Assembly (NCBI RefSeq): GCF_011800755.1
Contig: NZ_JAATJW010000012.1
Location: 1 to 53,187 of the forward strand
DNA from: Listeria valentina
GTDB taxonomy: Bacteria; Bacillota; Bacilli; Lactobacillales; Listeriaceae
Reading direction: 5' to 3'
DNA: 53,187 nucleotides
Shown here: piece by piece, positions 15,808 through 24,225 of the stretch
How the letters are laid out: each line of letters opens with the position of its first letter
Numbering within the stretch: the stretch's first letter is position 1
Translations under genes and position numbers: made by a program
The notes under the pieces: generated by a model
Seen by the model: the letters and a program-made list of their open reading frames with translations, nothing else
Database searches by the model: none
What the model was told of the DNA's origin: nothing

Positions 15808-17922
15808 ATGCGGATGCTAGATACTCGTTTTTATTTGTTTTTAAAGCAGTTGGTGGAGCAAAAAGAATTTCAAAGTATTTCTTCACTTGCACGGATGTTG
15901 GGCTTTTCTCGGCGAACGATTTATCATTATTTAGAAAAAGGCAATTATTTGTTGAAGCAAGAAGGGATTGAACCGCTTGAAAGTGTCTCGGGGAAGCTTA
16001 GCCTATCCGCCAAGCAAGCGGCAGCAATTGAAAACTGGCTGAAGCAGGCAAGTGAAACGAAGTATCTACTAAAAGCGGAAGAAAGAAGGCAACTTATACT
16101 CGCGTTACTTTTAGTGGAAAACCGCAAGTGGCAGCTAAGCTCATTGCAGGTTGTGCTTGATGTTTCGCGCAATACGATTTTAAAGGATATTCAAATTTTG
16201 AAATCGCAGTTGGTAAAGCAAGGATTAGAAGTGAAATCAACGAAAGCTCGGGGTTACTTTATTTCGACGTTAGAAATAAAGCGCCGCGAGCTGCTTTACG
16301 ATTTTGTTTACCGGATTGAAATGGAACGAAATGATCCGCTTTACGCTACTTTGCTTGAGTTGCTGCTTGGGGATGCGACTAGAAATGAGCAGGAATTTCT
16401 TGCGAAAGCTCGGTGCGCGGTTGAGACAGCGGAAGAAATTTTAAGCAAGAAACTGTCGGAACAAGATTTGCGGATTTTAATCAAAGCCATGCAGCTTTAC
16501 CAGATTCGCGTGAATTCAAGTCAGCCGTTTTACTGGGAAGCGATTGACCGAGCTTTGATTCATGAACGGCTAGAGTTTACAGCAGCAAAGGCTTTGCTTG
16601 ATGGGGTTCCAGAACTGTCTCGACCAGAAGAATATCAAGTGGAACAGGAATATTACGGAGCTTTGTTGCTTTGCTTAGATAAAAATGAAGATGCGCACTT
16701 TCAAAGCGTGCCTTTCGGGGAGCTGCTTCAAATTTCTGAGCGGATCATTCGGCTGTTTGAAAAGATGATTGGTCTTTATATCAAACAAAAAGAAGAATTG
16801 ACGGAGCATATCCAAACTTATATTAAAGTCTTGTTTTATCGTCACCAGTTTCAAATGGAGTTGCCGGCGTACTCGCTTGATACCGTGAGCGAGCAATTTC
16901 AAAAAGTTTTTGGATTGACGAAAAAAGTCATGCAACTCATGGAACAAGATATTCTTTATAAACGTTATTTTAGTGCAGCTTTCAAAAATGAAGAATTAGC
17001 GCATCTGGCAGTTTTTTTCGAGGAAGCGATTGTCAAAGAACAAACTGACGTGAGCATTTCCAAGGTTTTGATCGTATCGGATTATTCAGATGTTCTTAAT
17101 TCGCTTTTAAAAACGCAAGTGAAACAGTTGCTTCCTGAAGTCATGCTCGTTGGTGCTTTTTCAAGTGAGGATGCCCGTTATTTTCCGGAAAAAGTGAATT
17201 TTTGCATTGCTACGGATCCGAGTTATTTTCACTTTACGGGGCAAACGATACATGTTCCGGTGATTTTAACGGAAAGCGCGAAAAAGAAAATTTTGCAGGG
17301 CTATAAAAATGGAGAAGCGAAGCCAAGAAAACGAGTTCAGCTTAAACAAATTTTAAAGCAGCAAGCGGGGCTTGAAGAAGTTTCTGAGCGTTTATTAAAT
17401 CAAATTGAAAGTCTTTATGGGGAGATTTCTGAAGAAACGGTTGTAAAGCATTCTGAAACGACAAAATTAGAGACTTTTTTAGCCGATTCGGAATTTGCAC
17501 AAACTGAAACAAAGGCGAGCTCCATTACAGAGGTGATTCGAACACTTAAGGAGCCATTACTCGAGCGCAAGTTCGCACAGGAAAGCTACTTTGAACGCTT
17601 ACTCATGGAAATGGAAGCACACCGGACCGCTTTGATTTATCCAAAAGTCATGTTGATTTTAACAGACTACCGCTTTGGATCGTTTCGGGCTGGCGTAAGT
17701 TTATTGTATTTAAAAGAATCGGTTGTGTTTACGGAAAATGAGGAAGTAACGTTATTTGTTCTCATCACAACGGAAGAGAGAATGACGCATGTCCCTCTTT
17801 TATTTGAACTCGATCATTTGCTTCAAAATGGCTTTTTGGATGCTCTTAAATCCGGCTATACGATGTTCGAAAGTTTCTTGCTGGGAGAAAAAGGGGTTGC
17901 GAAGTCTGAAAATATCGAGTAA
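15808..17922 (+). CDS. BglG/MtlR-family PRD transcriptional regulator of the ascorbate operon
   Basis: A 704-residue regulator with two N-terminal helix-turn-helix segments (SLARMLGFSRRTIYHYL near residue 30 and LQVVLDVSRNTILKDI near 120), two PRD-like helical domains (about 170-300 and 300-420), an EIIB-like domain (from SKVLIVSDYSDVLNS, about 437) and an EIIA-like C-terminal domain (about 575-700). It is comparable to UlaR of Gram-positive bacteria. The usual Cys of the EIIB part and the PH motif of the EIIA part are not visible, while a His is kept in LTEHIQTYI of the second PRD. It should activate ula genes in response to PTS phosphorylation. The ATG at 15808 follows AAGAGGTG. Placement at the 3' end of its target operon is notable. 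Confidence 0.82.
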   Translation: MRMLDTRFYLFLKQLVEQKEFQSISSLARMLGFSRRTIYHYLEKGNYLLKQEGIEPLESVSGKLSLSAKQAAAIENWLKQASETKYLLKAEERRQLILALLLVENRKWQLSSLQVVLDVSRNTILKDIQILKSQLVKQGLEVKSTKARGYFISTLEIKRRELLYDFVYRIEMERNDPLYATLLELLLGDATRNEQEFLAKARCAVETAEEILSKKLSEQDLRILIKAMQLYQIRVNSSQPFYWEAIDRALIHERLEFTAAKALLDGVPELSRPEEYQVEQEYYGALLLCLDKNEDAHFQSVPFGELLQISERIIRLFEKMIGLYIKQKEELTEHIQTYIKVLFYRHQFQMELPAYSLDTVSEQFQKVFGLTKKVMQLMEQDILYKRYFSAAFKNEELAHLAVFFEEAIVKEQTDVSISKVLIVSDYSDVLNSLLKTQVKQLLPEVMLVGAFSSEDARYFPEKVNFCIATDPSYFHFTGQTIHVPVILTESAKKKILQGYKNGEAKPRKRVQLKQILKQQAGLEEVSERLLNQIESLYGEISEETVVKHSETTKLETFLADSEFAQTETKASSITEVIRTLKEPLLERKFAQESYFERLLMEMEAHRTALIYPKVMLILTDYRFGSFRAGVSLLYLKESVVFTENEEVTLFVLITTEERMTHVPLLFELDHLLQNGFLDALKSGYTMFESFLLGEKGVAKSENIE

Positions 17923-17925
17923 ACT
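17897..17925 (+). promoter_or_regulatory. Possible promoter for the serS T-box transcript
   Basis: TTGCGA at 17897-17902 and TAAACT at 17920-17925 are 17 bases apart, ending inside the stop region of the PRD regulator gene. The match is moderate. Confidence 0.4.
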
Positions 17926-17944
17926 GGAGTTAATATAAAAACAA

Positions 17945-18207
17945 GAAAACGTTGACAAGAGCTAGTAGCAATTTTTGAGCTTAAAAGAGAGCAGGTGGCT
18001 GGTGAAAACCTGTAGCTGAAATTTGTGAATCCGTCTTGGAGTGAATGGTGGAACGCCTGCTTTGGCAAGTAAGTCATTCCGGTTTCGGGGCCGTTAATCC
18101 TTAAGTGAGCTGGGGGTCAAATGATCTCAATCAGGGTGGCAACGCGGATACAACTTCCGTCCCTTTTCTGCATAGTTAGTGCGGGGAAGAGACGGGAGTT
18201 TTTTGTT
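17945..18207 (+). ncRNA. T-box leader (serine) upstream of serS
   Basis: The stem I landmarks GACAAGAGCTAGTAGC and AGAGAGCAGG are present. The antiterminator T-box sequence AGGGTGGCAACGCGG lies at 18133-18147. A terminator follows, with AACTTCCGTC at 18152-18161 against GACGGGAGTT at 18191-18200 and then Ts. The candidate specifier codon is TCC (Ser) at 18030-18032, placed just before GTCTTGGAGT as in other T-boxes. Known mechanism: uncharged tRNA-Ser pairs with the specifier and the T-box bulge and permits readthrough into serS. Confidence 0.94.
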
Positions 18208-18236
18208 TTTTAGCTTAAATAAAGGAGGAAAAACGA

Positions 18237-19523
18237 ATGTTAGATGTAAAATTGTTGAGAAATCATTTTGATGAAGTAAAAGCGAAACTCGCACATCGCG
18301 GGGAAGATCTTGGTGAATTTGAAAAATTTGGAGAACTTGATGTGCGCCGTCGTTCTTTAATTCTTGAAACGGAAACGCTTAAAGGGGAACGAAATCGTGT
18401 TTCAGAAGAAATTGCTGTCCGCAAGCGGAATAAAGAAAATGCAGATGAGAAAATTGAAGAAATGCGCGTAGTTGGGGATAAAATTAAAGCATTTGACCTC
18501 GAATTAAAAGAAATTGATGATAAGCTAAACGATATTTTGATGTCGATTCCGAACATTCCACATGAATCAACACCAATTGGGGATTCGGAAGATGATAATG
18601 TCGAAATCCGCAAATGGGGCGAGCTGCTGAACTTTGATTTCGAAGCAAAGCCGCACTGGGACCTTGGCACAGATCTAGATATTTTGGATTTTGAAAATGC
18701 CGCGAAAGTCACAGGAAGTCGTTTTGTTTTTTACAAGAAACTAGGGGCGAGGCTTGAACGCGCTTTGTTAAACTTTATGATGGACCTACATTCAGAGGAA
18801 CATGGCTACGATGAAATGCTACCTCCTTACCTTGTAAATCGGACGAGCATGACAGGTACCGGACAACTGCCAAAATTTGAAGAAGATGCCTTTTTAGTAG
18901 AAAAAGAAGATTATTTCTTGATTCCAACCGCAGAAGTGCCCGTAACAAATTACCATCGTGATGAGATTCTCAATTTAGAAGATTTACCAAGAAAATACAC
19001 AGCTTTCAGTGCATGCTTCCGTTCAGAAGCTGGTTCAGCTGGCCGTGATACACGCGGACTTATCAGACAGCACCAATTCAATAAAGTGGAGCTTGTCCAA
19101 TTTGTTAAGCCAGAAGATTCCTATGAGGCGCTTGAAAAATTAACAAACAATGCAGAAGAAGTATTACGTCGCTTGGAACTTCCATATCGTGTGCTTAGCA
19201 TGTGTACAGCCGATTTAGGCTTCACGGCTGCTAAAAAATATGATTTAGAAGTTTGGATTCCAAGTTACGGCACATACCGCGAAATTTCATCTTGCAGTAA
19301 CTTTGAAGCATTCCAAGCTCGCCGCGCTAACATCCGTTTCCGCCGTGAGAAAAATGCAAAACCTGAGTTTGTGCATACGCTAAACGGATCGGGCTTAGCC
19401 ATCGGACGGACAGTAGCAGCCATTTTAGAAAATTACCAAGAAGCAGATGGTTCTGTGCGAATTCCGAAAGCATTGCAAGGATATATGGGTGGTATCACAA
19501 AAATTGAAGCACCAAAAGCTTAA
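18237..19523 (+). CDS. serS: Seryl-tRNA synthetase
   Basis: A 428-residue class II synthetase that charges tRNA-Ser. An N-terminal two-helix coiled-coil arm covers about residues 25-105 (charged, rich in Glu and Lys). Class II motifs follow: motif 2 near [18 protein letters not shown] and motif 3 near [18 protein letters not shown]. The TAEVPVTN serine-binding segment is also seen. Length is normal. AAAGGAGGAAAAACG precedes the ATG. It is controlled by the serine T-box and ends in a bidirectional terminator. Confidence 0.97.
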   Translation: MLDVKLLRNHFDEVKAKLAHRGEDLGEFEKFGELDVRRRSLILETETLKGERNRVSEEIAVRKRNKENADEKIEEMRVVGDKIKAFDLELKEIDDKLNDILMSIPNIPHESTPIGDSEDDNVEIRKWGELLNFDFEAKPHWDLGTDLDILDFENAAKVTGSRFVFYKKLGARLERALLNFMMDLHSEEHGYDEMLPPYLVNRTSMTGTGQLPKFEEDAFLVEKEDYFLIPTAEVPVTNYHRDEILNLEDLPRKYTAFSACFRSEAGSAGRDTRGLIRQHQFNKVELVQFVKPEDSYEALEKLTNNAEEVLRRLELPYRVLSMCTADLGFTAAKKYDLEVWIPSYGTYREISSCSNFEAFQARRANIRFRREKNAKPEFVHTLNGSGLAIGRTVAAILENYQEADGSVRIPKALQGYMGGITKIEAPKA

Positions 19524-19534
19524 ATGAACTTAAA

Positions 19535-19580
19535 AACAGGTCAAGCGCGCTGATAGTTTCAGCGGCTTGACCTGTTTTAT
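19535..19580. terminator. Bidirectional terminator between serS and the Mga-like gene
   Basis: AACAGGTCAAGC at 19535-19546 pairs perfectly with GCTTGACCTGTT at 19565-19576, with an inner CGCTGA/TCAGCG stem. A T-run follows on the plus strand and an A-run precedes, so it can serve both converging genes. Confidence 0.9.
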
Positions 19581-21100
19581 TTTGTTTGTAGTGCTTGCTT
19601 GTCGAGCGTAATTTCACGTAAATTTTTACCCAATAAAAGTAAGTTTCGCGTTGTTAAATTACGGTTGATAAAGATAATGCGATCACTTACATGACGTTCA
19701 ACATGTTGTTCAAGTGGGATATTCGTAAGCAAAATATCGCTTTTTTCAGGAGCAGTTTCATCAACGAATTGAATGTTGAAACTATTGCCATATAAATTGC
19801 AAATTTGCTCGCGGATACGTAAGTAAGCAAGATAAGGTAGATCTGTCGATATTTTAATCGTTACTTTCGGTTCATAGAAAAGATGAGCTCCGATGTAGCT
19901 TAGTAATAGTGCGTATTTAGAAACTAAGTAATCGCTCTTTAAAAAGATTTCATTTTTTGTCTTCTTATATAAGTTATCAATCAACTTCAAAATATTGCGA
20001 TGCAAACTTGCGGCGATCGGTGAAGGCATCGTGGGATCAAAAGCAACTTGGTAGTCATAACCATTGATGTCAGTCGAAAAATAATGGAAAACTTTTGCAA
20101 ATAAATGAAATGAAAAAGCATTTAATAGAAACAAATCTTGTTTATCTTCGGGGATTTCCATGATGGTCTGGTTGATCGTGTCAAAAAGAATCTCGGTCGC
20201 TTGATAGACAGAACTATTATTTTTTTTATTTTCAAGAAAGTTCGTTTTAAGAAGCGGCAAAGTTTGTAAGTTTTCATTCTGGATAATAAGTAGGAGATAG
20301 AAAAACGCTATTTCACCGGGAGCAGAGTTGCTGAATGTTGTAGAAAAAGGAGCTGTCTTTTGCTTGAAAAGTGAAAAAGCCTTGTTATCCTCTAAAATTT
20401 CTGCCCAAGCTGGATCGTACTCAACAAAGTGCTGATTCCGCCGTCTAATCATAGCAACAGCAATTTGGTACATTAACTGACGTTTTTGAAGTGCGGTCAA
20501 ATGAAGGTTTCCTTCTTTGATTAATGAATTTACAAGGAAGTCTACATATTGCTCATTGACGCCATCAAAAGGCCAACCTTTTCCAGCATAAACTTTCCAT
20601 AATACAATGTTTAAAAAGAGCCTAATTTGTGTTTCTTTGCCTTCAATAATGGCATTGTTTCGCGAGATTTTCATTTCATAAGGTACGATAGCATCGCGAA
20701 ACTTGTTTAGCGTGCGCCTAACCGTCGCATCACTAACAAAATGGTCATAGGCGAACTTTTGCGTAGATCCGAAGTCTTCATTTAAAAGAGCTTTAAATAA
20801 AGTGAATCCAAGTGTTTCTTCAGTCAAAAAAATAAGCAAATCACGTGGATTGGCATCTGAATGATTGGTTTCGAATCGGATACCACGCCCTTTGGAGACG
20901 TGGATTTCTAACTCACTATCGCCAAACTCGTCAATATCTGAAACGAGCTTGTTAATTAATTTTAGCAAGTATGCAGGTGTGACATCTAACTTTTCTCGTA
21001 ATTCTTCAGTTGAAAACCAGCGATCTACTCCACGAAGGATGGCAAGCAAATCCCATTCTTTCTTTAGCGTGGAATCGAACATGTCCAGTCCAATTTTCAT
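19577..21100 (-). CDS. Mga/AtxA-like PRD virulence-type regulator (first copy)
   Basis: A 507-residue regulator of the Mga helix-turn-helix family. The N-terminal HTH is near residues 27-55 (WFSTEELREKLDVTPAYLLK), and a second Mga-type HTH is near 120-140 (HFVSDATVRRTLNKFRDAI). A long helical PRD-like middle follows, and an EIIB-like C-terminal domain is suggested by VTIKISTDLPYLAYLR and DILLTNIPL. Such proteins in streptococci and Bacillus control surface and capsule genes in response to PTS status. The minus-strand ATG is preceded by GAGGGGG. It is a clear paralogue of the gene at 22349-23854, sharing motifs such as GEIAF, STEEL and ATVRR/TTVRR. Its targets are unknown; the nearby secreted protein and polysaccharide genes are candidates by position only. 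Confidence 0.8.
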   Translation of the reverse strand: MKIGLDMFDSTLKKEWDLLAILRGVDRWFSTEELREKLDVTPAYLLKLINKLVSDIDEFGDSELEIHVSKGRGIRFETNHSDANPRDLLIFLTEETLGFTLFKALLNEDFGSTQKFAYDHFVSDATVRRTLNKFRDAIVPYEMKISRNNAIIEGKETQIRLFLNIVLWKVYAGKGWPFDGVNEQYVDFLVNSLIKEGNLHLTALQKRQLMYQIAVAMIRRRNQHFVEYDPAWAEILEDNKAFSLFKQKTAPFSTTFSNSAPGEIAFFYLLLIIQNENLQTLPLLKTNFLENKKNNSSVYQATEILFDTINQTIMEIPEDKQDLFLLNAFSFHLFAKVFHYFSTDINGYDYQVAFDPTMPSPIAASLHRNILKLIDNLYKKTKNEIFLKSDYLVSKYALLLSYIGAHLFYEPKVTIKISTDLPYLAYLRIREQICNLYGNSFNIQFVDETAPEKSDILLTNIPLEQHVERHVSDRIIFINRNLTTRNLLLLGKNLREITLDKQALQTK

Positions 21101-21270
21101 CTGTGTTTCCCCCTCAATATAGCCCTATACTATTATTTTAGCCGTTTTCCCAGTTTACTAAACAAAAATGCTCAGAAAGCAAAAATAGCATTTTAAAAAA
21201 GCGAAACCTGATTACTATTGTTAAAAATTTCAAGTAAGATGAGGTCATGAAATGTGAAAGGACTGGGAAG

Positions 21271-21978
21271 ATGTTTAAAAATTATCGTTTACTTGCGCAA
21301 CCTGTGTATGATGTTAAACACGAAAAAATTGTTATGCATGAGCTTGTGATAGGGAAAGTAGAAGGAAATAAAGGCACTTTTATAAAAAATGATGACCAGA
21401 TGCACGCTTTTTTTGAAGAAAATTATTCAGCATTTACAAATTGGTTGCAAAAAGAACTCATGAAGGTTTTGGCCAATCATATCTATCCAAAAGTTTCGAT
21501 TAACATCCGCTCTAGCCAATTCTTTCATTTAGAAACAATGAAAATGTTTGAAAAGCTAAAACCATATAGCGGCCAAATTGTTATAGAGATCACCGAAGAC
21601 TTGGTGCGATTGCCAGAAACGAAAACGCACTTTACGCCGACTGAACTAGATGCCTTTTTATACGGCAAAATTTGGTCGTTACAAGCATTTGGATATGACG
21701 TAATGCTTGATGACGTAGGTTGCGGTATCAATAGTTTAGAAAGAGTCACTTACTATCTACCGCTTATCACAGGATTTAAAATATCGCTCGAAAAATTTGA
21801 GTTAACAATACTTGAGGCTTTTATAACGGCTTGGAAAAAATTTGCAGATGAACACGGAAAATTGGTAGTTCTTGAACATGTTCGAAGTAAAGCCGTTTCT
21901 TCTATGCTTGAAGGAATGAGTTTAGTCCTTCAACAAGGAAACTGGCTTGATAAAGTTGTGAAACAAAAAGTATCATAA
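21271..21978 (+). CDS. EAL-domain protein (stand-alone), probable c-di-GMP phosphodiesterase
   Basis: A 235-residue protein consisting of an EAL domain alone, without GGDEF, PAS or membrane segments. The opening LLAQPVYDV fits the family. The signature Glu is in HELVI instead of E-A/V-L. Other family positions are kept: Asn in VSINIRSSQF, Glu in IVIEITEDL, the double Asp in MLDDVGCGIN, Lys in FKISLEKF, Glu in LVVLEHVRS and Gln-Gly in QQGNWLD. One expected Asp after the Lys is Ser. It may be active or act only as a c-di-GMP sensor. Start at 21271 after AAAGGA at 21257-21262. It diverges from the first Mga-like gene and shares a 170-base promoter region with it. Confidence 0.8.
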   Translation: MFKNYRLLAQPVYDVKHEKIVMHELVIGKVEGNKGTFIKNDDQMHAFFEENYSAFTNWLQKELMKVLANHIYPKVSINIRSSQFFHLETMKMFEKLKPYSGQIVIEITEDLVRLPETKTHFTPTELDAFLYGKIWSLQAFGYDVMLDDVGCGINSLERVTYYLPLITGFKISLEKFELTILEAFITAWKKFADEHGKLVVLEHVRSKAVSSMLEGMSLVLQQGNWLDKVVKQKVS

Positions 21979-22020
21979 AAAAAGCGTATCCTCTTCCCAT
22001 GAAAAGGATACGCTTTTTTT
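21977..22020. terminator. Bidirectional terminator after the EAL gene
   Basis: GCGTATCC at 21984-21991 pairs with GGATACGC at 22005-22012, flanked by A and T runs on the two sides. It sits between convergent genes, the EAL gene and the 80-residue ORF. Confidence 0.92.
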
Positions 22021-22261
22021 ATTGATGATGATGCTTAAAAGCTTTAAATTTACGTTCATTTCGTTCCATTGCCTCAAGTGAAAGTTCTACATCTTTTACA
22101 ACCGTTTGTGGGAAAACATCCAACCAATTTTCAATTACTTTCTCTTTATCTAGCAATTGCTTTTCGATGACGGTTCTAGTAAGAATTTTTCTAGGTTGTT
22201 CTGGAAGGATAAATCTAATCGTATAAATAAATCGCTCATCCCAAGGATTAATAAATGTCAT
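22019..22261 (-). CDS. Small hypothetical protein, 80 residues
   Basis: The family is not recognised. The protein is soluble, highly charged and probably helical in its second half, with several Glu-Lys rich stretches (VIEKQLLDKEKVIENWLD, LSLEAMERNERKFKAF), and ends in three His. There is no signal peptide or membrane helix. An AAAGGGG ribosome binding site and a good promoter (22302-22329, minus strand) support that it is real. It lies between the two Mga-like genes and reads in their direction. Confidence 0.6.
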   Translation of the reverse strand: MTFINPWDERFIYTIRFILPEQPRKILTRTVIEKQLLDKEKVIENWLDVFPQTVVKDVELSLEAMERNERKFKAFKHHHQ

Positions 22262-22301
22262 TTTTCTACCCCTTTACCTTTCATTCTATCTTCCACTTTT
22301 T

Positions 22302-22329
22302 ATTATAAATGTAAAAAAGGGACTATGAA
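22302..22329 (-). promoter_or_regulatory. Sigma-A promoter for the 80-residue ORF
   Basis: On the minus strand TTCATA (complement of 22324-22329) and a perfect TATAAT (complement of 22302-22307) are separated by 16 bases. Confidence 0.55.
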
Positions 22330-22348
22330 CACCTAAAAAAGTGTTATG

Positions 22349-23854
22349 CTAACTAAAATTATGAAGTTTTTGATCTCGAGTTTTTTCCTCTGTAATTTGG
22401 TCAAGCGTCTCGCGAATTAGTTTGAAGTCACGTGGCGCAAGGATCCGATGAATCGATACAATTGCAGGTCCCTTCGGAGTTTGAGAAGGAATATTTGTCA
22501 AAATTAAATCTGGCTGTTCAGTGCTAGAGTTATCAATGAAAGTAATATTGTAGTTGTTTGTAAAATACTCTTTCACTTGGTTAATGATAGATTTGTTCGC
22601 GATATAGGAAAGGTCGGTGTCCAGACGAACTTTAATCCGTTGTTCAAAGACGTGAAGCGGTGCAATCAAGCTCAGAAGAAGTGCGTAGCGAGGCGCTAAA
22701 AATTTCTCTTCCAAGAAAATAGGATTATTTGTTTCTTGATAAAGGTCATTAATCAGTTGATATAACTTTTCCTTTAACATAGGTAGTTTGTGTTGTGTAT
22801 AAGGAAAAAACTCGTTTCCGCTTATACTAGTTGAGAAATTGTGAAATAGATTTGCAAATAAGTGCTCGGAAAAAGCAGCAAGTAGGAAAAAACGCTTTTG
22901 ACTGTGAGGTACAGGCACGATTTCGGTTTCAAATTTTTCCATGAACTGTTCCGTTGCCTGGTATAAATTTGTGTTTTTAGAACGGTTAAAGCGAAAATTA
23001 CTTACGAGCAAAGGTGTGGTTTGCTTAGATTCGCTTTGGATGATGGTCATGAAAAACAGAAAAGCAATCTCACCTGGATATTGTTGCGTGATAGGCGTAT
23101 AAGGCTTGACTCGATCCTTGAAAAGTAGATAGCTATCATTTTTGTCAAGCAGCTCATGCCAAGACTCTTCGACTGAAACATAGTGGTTATTCCGACGTCT
23201 AATAGCACTGATGGCAAGAAAATACATGATTTGTTTTTCTTGTACTTCCGTAAGTTCGATGTTTGTATCTGCAGCAATTCGTTTGGTTACAAAGTAAAGG
23301 TGATGTTCATCAATATTTGTAAAAGGCCAGACTTTTCCAGCGAAAAGACGCCAAAAAACCATATTTAAAAAAAGCCTGACTTGAGATTCCCTTCCTGAGA
23401 GAACTGCTGTACTGCGGTTTAGTTTTAATTCATAAGGTTCGATGGCTTCCTTTACCTTCTTAATATGACGCCGCACAGTTGTTTCGCTTAAAAAGTTTTC
23501 GAAAGCAAACTTTTTAGCGGATACAAAATTTTCGGTGACAATACTATAGAAAAGTTTATAAGTACTGGTGTTGCTAATTAGAAAAATTAAGAACAAGCCA
23601 ATATCAATGTTGTTGCTTTTAATTTCTAAGTAAACTCCCTTCCCTTTTGAAACATGAAGCGCCATCTGATCGCTCTGAAACTCTTCTAAGTTATCCCTTA
23701 AAGAAGCGATCGCTTTTAATATTAAGGAAGATGTCTTATTTAATTGTTTAGCAAGTTCCTCAGTCGAAAACCACCGATCCTCTTTTCTAAGTAAATTTAA
23801 AATGGACCATTCAAGCTCAATATTTGTGTCAAGAATGTCTAGATCTAATCTCAT
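22349..23854 (-). CDS. Mga/AtxA-like PRD virulence-type regulator (second copy)
   Basis: A 501-residue paralogue of the protein at 19577-21100. The Mga HTH lies near residues 24-55 (WFSTEELAKQLNKTSSLILK), and a second HTH near 117-137 (FLSETTVRRHIKKVKEAI). A helical PRD-like core follows, and an EIIB-like C-terminal region is marked by IKVRLDTDLSYIAN and DLILTNIPS. The ATG at 23854 is chosen because GGGAGGGGG stands directly upstream; an in-frame ATG nine codons earlier would overlap that site. It diverges from the large secreted Ig-repeat protein, with 371 bases between starts, an arrangement typical for a regulator and its surface-protein target. That link is inference. Confidence 0.8.
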   Translation of the reverse strand: MRLDLDILDTNIELEWSILNLLRKEDRWFSTEELAKQLNKTSSLILKAIASLRDNLEEFQSDQMALHVSKGKGVYLEIKSNNIDIGLFLIFLISNTSTYKLFYSIVTENFVSAKKFAFENFLSETTVRRHIKKVKEAIEPYELKLNRSTAVLSGRESQVRLFLNMVFWRLFAGKVWPFTNIDEHHLYFVTKRIAADTNIELTEVQEKQIMYFLAISAIRRRNNHYVSVEESWHELLDKNDSYLLFKDRVKPYTPITQQYPGEIAFLFFMTIIQSESKQTTPLLVSNFRFNRSKNTNLYQATEQFMEKFETEIVPVPHSQKRFFLLAAFSEHLFANLFHNFSTSISGNEFFPYTQHKLPMLKEKLYQLINDLYQETNNPIFLEEKFLAPRYALLLSLIAPLHVFEQRIKVRLDTDLSYIANKSIINQVKEYFTNNYNITFIDNSSTEQPDLILTNIPSQTPKGPAIVSIHRILAPRDFKLIRETLDQITEEKTRDQKLHNFS

Positions 23855-24225
23855 TAGGTTTCCCCCTCCCAATATTTCCATTAAATCTTATTCATTAAAA
23901 CACATAACCAAAGTGCAAATGAGCATAAAAAGAAATATCAAAAAACGTATTTTGATTATTCACCTAAAAAATGTATGGTAATATGCAACCGCTTTCTGAA
24001 CAAAGATTGATTTCCCTTTTTATTTTTAAGCAAAAAGAAACTTTTTATAATCGCGTTTTTGATTTTTTAAGAGGGTGATTTCGCACTATACTAAGTTTCG
24101 TTGGGGCGATCAATTGGCGAACACAAATTAAAAATTGCGCAATTAGGTTTTTAATTTTACGTAAATGACTATGAAGTGTTATTCATAATTGTTTCACCCA
24201 AAATTCAAAATAAAGGAGACGAATA
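23855..24225. promoter_or_regulatory. Divergent promoter region between Mga-like gene and secreted protein
   Basis: A 371-base gap with no gene. It contains a perfect TATAAT at 24046-24051 with a weak -35 (TTTTTA at 24023-24028, spacing 17), which is the best candidate promoter for the secreted protein. A second possibility is TTGATT at 23952-23957 with TATGGT at 23974-23979. A 12-base perfect palindrome AATTGCGCAATT at 24133-24144 lies in the leader. A long AT-rich leader of about 165 bases is implied for the first promoter. Confidence 0.45.

Noticed and set aside
15275-15892. 205-codon open frame on the minus strand over ulaF and the regulator start
   Set aside because: An antisense shadow without ribosome binding site. 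ulaF is supported by family motifs on the other strand.
18263-18712. 149-codon antisense frame in serS
   Set aside because: Ser-rich low-complexity translation opposite the coiled-coil arm of serS; a typical shadow.
21271-21978. Calling the EAL protein a dead remnant
   Set aside because: Although the EAL signature is altered, most other catalytic-type residues (N, E, DD, K, E, Q) are in place, so it is kept as probably functional.
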